DNA of 35,762 bases, taken from contig JASHOR010000111.1 of the NCBI GenBank assembly GCA_030041005.1, positions 1 to 35,762 on the forward strand, read 5' to 3'. Position numbers and translations under genes: made by a program. The notes under the pieces were generated by a model, which worked only from the letters and a program-made list of their open reading frames with translations, was not told where the DNA came from and searched no databases. This document shows positions 31,401-35,762 of the stretch, in pieces. The DNA is from Xanthobacteraceae bacterium. Lineage in GTDB: Bacteria > Pseudomonadota > Alphaproteobacteria > Rhizobiales > Xanthobacteraceae. Every line of letters starts with the position of its first letter. The first letter of the stretch is position 1.

Positions 31401-32812
31401 GTGACGGTGCTGGCAAACTCCGCCGGCAAAGGCGGCCGCGTCGAGGAAGGCGCGATTGCGCGAGATCGGAACCGGTTCGTCGCCGCCGCGACGGACGCCA
31501 GCTTGACTGCGCTCATTGCCTTTGGACTCTTTCTGCCGCTGATCGGCTTCGAGACGGTTCAGAACATCAACGAAGTTCTGGTGCTGCGGACACGTTGGCC
31601 GTTCCTGTTCTCGCTCGTCGCCATTATCGGCGCAGGCCGGCTGGCCTACGTCCTCGTCGTGCCGCCCTGGCTCGCGCGCCGCGCCGCCCGGCCGATCGCG
31701 GCCGAGCCGCCGGCATGGCGCGTGGCGGTCGCCCGCTGGTTCGTTCCCTGCGCTATCGGTTTCGTCGTCGCGTACCCGCTCATGGTCGCCTGGGCGCTCG
31801 GCTTGCGCGGATCGCTCAAATGGATCGACAATTTCGGCATCCAGATTTTGATTTACGTGATGCTTGGCTGGGGATTGAACATCGTCGTCGGGCTCGCCGG
31901 CCTGCTCGATCTCGGTTATGTCGCCTTCTATGCGGTCGGCGCGTATTCGTACGCGCTTCTGGCCACCCATTTCGGGTTGGCATTCTGGATCCTGTTGCCG
32001 CTTGCCGGGATTCTCGCCTCGTTCTGGGGCATCCTGCTTGGCTTTCCGGTGTTGCGGCTGCGCGGCGACTACCTGGCGATCGTGACGCTTGCCTTCGGCG
32101 AGATCATCCGGATGGTGCTGATCAACTGGGTCGCCCTGACCAACGGCTATGCCGGTATCAGCGGCATTCCGCGCCCGAGCTTCTTCGGAATTCCGTTCAA
32201 CGCCGATGACAACGGATTCGCCGCCGTTTTTGGGCTTCCGTTTTCGCCGATCTACCGCACTATCTTTCTCTATTACATCATCATGGCGCTCGCGCTGTTG
32301 ACCTGCTTTGTCACTGTGCGGCTGCGCCGGCTGCCGGTCGGCCGCGCCTGGGAGGCGCTGCGCGAGGATGAGATCGCCTGCCGATCGCTCGGCATCAACA
32401 CCACCAACACCAAGCTCACCGCCTTTGCGATGGGTGCGATGTTTGCCGGCTTCGCCGGGTCGTTCTTCGCGGCGCGGCAAAGTTTCATCTCGCCGGAATC
32501 CTTCACCTTCCTGGAATCGGCAACGATCCTGTCGATTGTCGTGCTCGGCGGCATGGGTAGTCAGCTCGGCGTCGCCATTGCCGCAATCGTCATGATCGGG
32601 GGCACCGAAATCACCCGCCAGCTCGATTTCCTCAAAGAGATTTTCGGCCCCACCTTCGACCCCACCCAATACCGCATGCTCATCGTCGGTTTCGCGATGG
32701 TGGTGATCATGGTCTGGCGGCCGCGCGGCCTGATCACCACGCGCGCACCATCGGTGTACCTCAAGGTGCGCAAGACCATTGCGGCCGATCTGGTCAAAGA
32801 AGGCCGCGGCTG

Positions 32813-32813
<1 letters not shown>
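31401..32813 (+). CDS. livM: Branched-chain amino acid-type ABC permease LivM
   Basis: A 470-residue inner-membrane permease that starts at GTG 31401, four bases after the livH stop, with AGGGAC just before. It is longer than the core LivM of about 330 residues: the first 140 residues carry extra membrane helices (about 35-50, 70-90 and 115-135). The core follows with LNIVVGLAGLLDLGYVAFYAVGAY, LRGDYLAIVTLAFGEIIRMVLINW and VVLGGMGSQLGVAIAA. Such N-terminal extended LivM proteins are usual in alphaproteobacteria and in E. coli. The segment GRAWEALREDEIACRSLGIN is the coupling loop. Its stop overlaps the livG ATG by one base (TGATG). Confidence 0.92.
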
Positions 32814-33714
<901 letters not shown>

Positions 33715-33718
<4 letters not shown>

Positions 33719-34452
33719 GCACGCCGCTGCTCAGCGTCCGCGGCGTCAAAGCCTATTACGGGCGCGTACAGGCGCTTAAGGGCGTCGACCTCGACATCAA
33801 CGACGGCGAGATCGTCGCGTTGATCGGCGCCAACGGGGCCGGAAAATCGACGTTGATGATGACCGTATGCGGCGATCCGCGTGCCCGCGAGGGAACGATT
33901 ACGTTCGCCGGCCAGGACATCACCCGGCTATCCACCCACCAGATCGCACGCCTTAGATTGGCGCAGGCGCCCGAAGGCCGCCGCATTTTTCCCCGCATGA
34001 CGGTGTTGGAAAATCTCCAATTGGGCGCGACCACTGCCGACCCGGCCGGATTCGAAACAAATCTGGAACGCGTGCTCGCGCTGTTTCCTCGCGTCGCGCA
34101 GCGCCTCCATCAGCGCGGCGGCACACTCTCGGGCGGGGAGCAGCAGATGCTGGCGATTGCGCGCGCGCTCATGAGCAGCCCGCGATTGCTGCTGCTCGAC
34201 GAGCCTTCGCTTGGCCTTGCCCCGCTGATCGCGCGACAGATTTTCGACGCTATCCGCACGCTTAACGCGCAGGAGGGTTTGACCGTATTCCTGGTTGAAC
34301 AGAATGCCTTCCACGCGCTCAGGCTCGCACACCGCGGCTATGTCATGGTCAACGGACTGATCACGCTGAGCGGCAGCGGGCGGGAACTGCTTGAGCGTCC
34401 GGAGGTCAAGGCGGCCTATCTGGAGGGCGGGCGGCAGCGGGCAGCGCACTGA
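33715..34452 (+). CDS. livF: ABC transporter ATPase LivF
   Basis: A 245-residue ATPase of normal family length that pairs with LivG to drive the LivHM permease. It has Walker A GANGAGKST, the Q-loop region LAQAPEGRRIFPRMTVLENL, signature LSGGEQQMLAIARAL, Walker B LLLLDEPSLGLAP and switch VFLVEQN. It begins at GTG overlapping the livG stop by four bases and ends with TGA sharing one base with the next gene's ATG, so the block is translationally coupled throughout. Confidence 0.94.
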
Positions 34453-34802
34453 TGCAGGGTTGGTTCTACGAGGAAGGCTCGTTCGGCGTTTTCCTGCTCG
34501 TCACGGTGGTGCTCGGGGGCGGGGCGGCCGCTTTGGCCGGCCGCGCGCTGGCCGCCACCTGGCGCTCACCGTGGCAGGTCGCGTTCTATATGTTTCTGCT
34601 CGGTTTTGCCGTACGCTTCGTCCATTATGCGCTATTCAGCGGCACGCTGTTGTCCTTGCACTACTATTTGGTCGACACCGCGTTCTGCATGGCCGCCGGC
34701 TATATCGGGTTCCGCCACGAGCGGCAGCGGCAAATGGTGACGCAATATCGCTGGATCAACACAAAGAGCGGCCCGATGCGCTGGCGCCGCAAAGCGCCTT
34801 GA
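34452..34802 (+). CDS. Small membrane protein linked to liv operon (DUF6867-like)
   Basis: A 116-residue protein with three or so hydrophobic segments (about 12-33, 43-60 and 66-85) and a basic C-terminal tail (RHERQRQMV...MRWRRKAP). The start ATG overlaps the livF stop by one base, so it is almost certainly made with the transporter. I recall similar proteins next to liv genes in Bradyrhizobium-type genomes, filed as DUF6867. Its role is unknown; an accessory or stabilising partner of the LivHM permease is a guess from position. Confidence 0.75.
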   Translation: MQGWFYEEGSFGVFLLVTVVLGGGAAALAGRALAATWRSPWQVAFYMFLLGFAVRFVHYALFSGTLLSLHYYLVDTAFCMAAGYIGFRHERQRQMVTQYRWINTKSGPMRWRRKAP

Positions 34803-34852
34803 CGTAACATCGCACCACCCGCATGCCGGGCTCCACCTGACGGAGAGCAGCA

Positions 34853-35762
34853 ATGATGAGACGACTAACAGTATTCGGCATCGCTACCGGATTTGCGCTC
34901 GCCCTGGCCGGCAGCGCCTCAGCCCAAGTCCTGATCGGCGTCCAAGGTCCGATAACCGGGCCCAATGCTGTTTTTGGCGCGCAGTTGAAGAATGGCGCAA
35001 GCCAGGCCGCAACCGATCTCAATGCCAAGGGCGGCATCTTGGGAAAGAAGATCAACCTGGAATTCGGCGACGATGTATCCGATCCCAAACAGGGAGTCTC
35101 GGTCGCCAACCGATTTGTCGGCGACGGGGTGACGTTCGTGGTCGGCGCCTTCAATTCCGGAGTCACGATGCCCTCCTCCGACGTCTATCATGAGAACGGC
35201 ATCCTGGAGATTACGCCGGCTTCAACCAATCCGCAGATTACCGAACGCGGTTTGTGGAACATTTTCCGCACTTGCGGGCGCGACGATCAGCAGGGCGCCG
35301 TCGCAGGCCAGTACATCCTTGCGCACTTCAAGGGAAAGCGAATTGCAGTGGTTGACGACAAGACCACTTACGGCAAAGGTCTTGCCGATGAGACGGTGAA
35401 GGCAATGGCCAACGGCGGGATGACGCCTGTGCTGCGCGAGGGGGTCAATACCGGCGAAAAGGACTATTCGGCCCTGGTATCCAAGATCAAGGAGGCAAAA
35501 CCTGATCTGGTCTATTGGGGCGGCCTGCAGACCGAGGGCGGCCTGATCGTGCGGCAGATGCGCGACCAGGGGGTGACCGCACCGCTGATGGGCGGCGACG
35601 GCATCGCCACCGACGAATTCGCCTCAATCGGCGGACCGGGAGTGATCGGGACGCTGATGACTTACGGACCGGATCCGCGTAAGCGGCCGGAGGCCAAGAG
35701 CGTGGTCGCGGAATTCCGCGCCAAGGGCTTCGATCCGGAGGCCTACACGCTCTACAGCTATG
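34853..35762 (+). CDS. livK: LivK-type periplasmic binding protein, cut by window edge
   Basis: The reading frame is open to the last base, giving 303 complete codons of a protein probably near 370-400 residues. A signal peptide (MMRRLTVFGIATGFALALAGSASAQ) is followed by VLIGVQGPITGPNAVFGAQLKNGA, the Peripla_BP_6/Leu-Ile-Val-binding fold start. The segment GAFNSGVTMPSSDVYHENGI and the ligand-region ITPASTNPQITERG are typical. A GGAGAG lies a few bases before the start (ATG at 34853 or 34856), 50 bases after the DUF6867-like gene. It presumably feeds the LivHMGF importer; the binding pocket cannot tell amino acid from aromatic acid here. Confidence 0.9.
   Translation, partial: MMRRLTVFGIATGFALALAGSASAQVLIGVQGPITGPNAVFGAQLKNGASQAATDLNAKGGILGKKINLEFGDDVSDPKQGVSVANRFVGDGVTFVVGAFNSGVTMPSSDVYHENGILEITPASTNPQITERGLWNIFRTCGRDDQQGAVAGQYILAHFKGKRIAVVDDKTTYGKGLADETVKAMANGGMTPVLREGVNTGEKDYSALVSKIKEAKPDLVYWGGLQTEGGLIVRQMRDQGVTAPLMGGDGIATDEFASIGGPGVIGTLMTYGPDPRKRPEAKSVVAEFRAKGFDPEAYTLYSY

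Noticed and set aside
30464-31516. 350-codon minus-strand frame opposite livH
   Set aside because: Same reason: a shadow of a hydrophobic gene, rich in His, Asp and Arg.
31338-32669. 443-codon minus-strand frame opposite livM
   Set aside because: Low-complexity Glu/Asp/Arg/Gly-rich residues typical of the complement of a membrane-protein gene; no family resemblance.

Overview
The window looks like chromosomal DNA of a GC-rich alphaproteobacterium of the order Hyphomicrobiales, probably near Bradyrhizobium, Rhodopseudomonas or other Xanthobacteraceae/Nitrobacteraceae. The best evidence is the complete acpXL-to-lpxXL gene set at 3.0-8.4 kb. In this order that set makes and attaches the very-long-chain fatty acid (VLCFA) of lipid A. 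A livHMGF operon carrying a small DUF6867-type gene, an orphan Bug/TctC receptor and an aerobic CO-dehydrogenase-like coxSLM set fit the same group. The assignment comes from gene content and motif reading, not from a database search.

Layout. 0-2.9 kb: two tandem copies of a 160-bp double-hairpin repeat, an EAL-domain c-di-GMP phosphodiesterase (-), a PCu(A)C copper chaperone (-) and a small membrane protein (+). 3.0-9.7 kb: lipid A VLCFA operon (+): AcpXL, FabZ-like dehydratase, an active-site-less ketosynthase, a complete ketosynthase, an MDR reductase and LpxXL, then a membrane alpha/beta-hydrolase. 9.9-16.9 kb: benzoate-CoA-ligase-type enzyme (-) with a third repeat copy just upstream, methyltransferase plus cytochrome P450 (+), TctC receptor (+), and a rhodanese-PotF pair (-). 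17.0-18.7 kb: MotA/PomA and MotB stator genes (-). 19.1-21.9 kb: MmsA, an Inh-type lipoprotein and a glutathione S-transferase (+). 22.0-29.9 kb: a minus-strand run that reads, in transcription order, hpaB-like, hpaC-like, AraC regulator, coxG-like, coxS, coxL, coxM. 30.5 kb to the end: livH-livM-livG-livF-DUF6867-livK (+), the last cut by the window edge. A fourth repeat copy sits between hpaB and livH.

How the genes may work together. The lipid A operon is tightly packed, with several 1- or 4-base overlaps, and holds an acyl carrier, condensing pair, dehydratase, candidate enoyl reductase and acyltransferase; only a ketoreductase is missing locally. The second half reads as a catabolic district: a two-component flavin hydroxylase, a molybdenum hydroxylase, an aromatic-type acyl-CoA ligase, an AraC activator and an ABC importer. 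This suggests uptake and hydroxylation of an aromatic or heterocyclic compound, but no substrate can be fixed from sequence.

The most distinctive non-coding feature is the four-copy double-hairpin repeat. Its two hairpins are themselves inverted homologues, it has TAGTGT/ACACTA ends in the best isolated copy, and it sits directly at gene boundaries. No rRNA, tRNA, CRISPR array or transposase gene was recognised.
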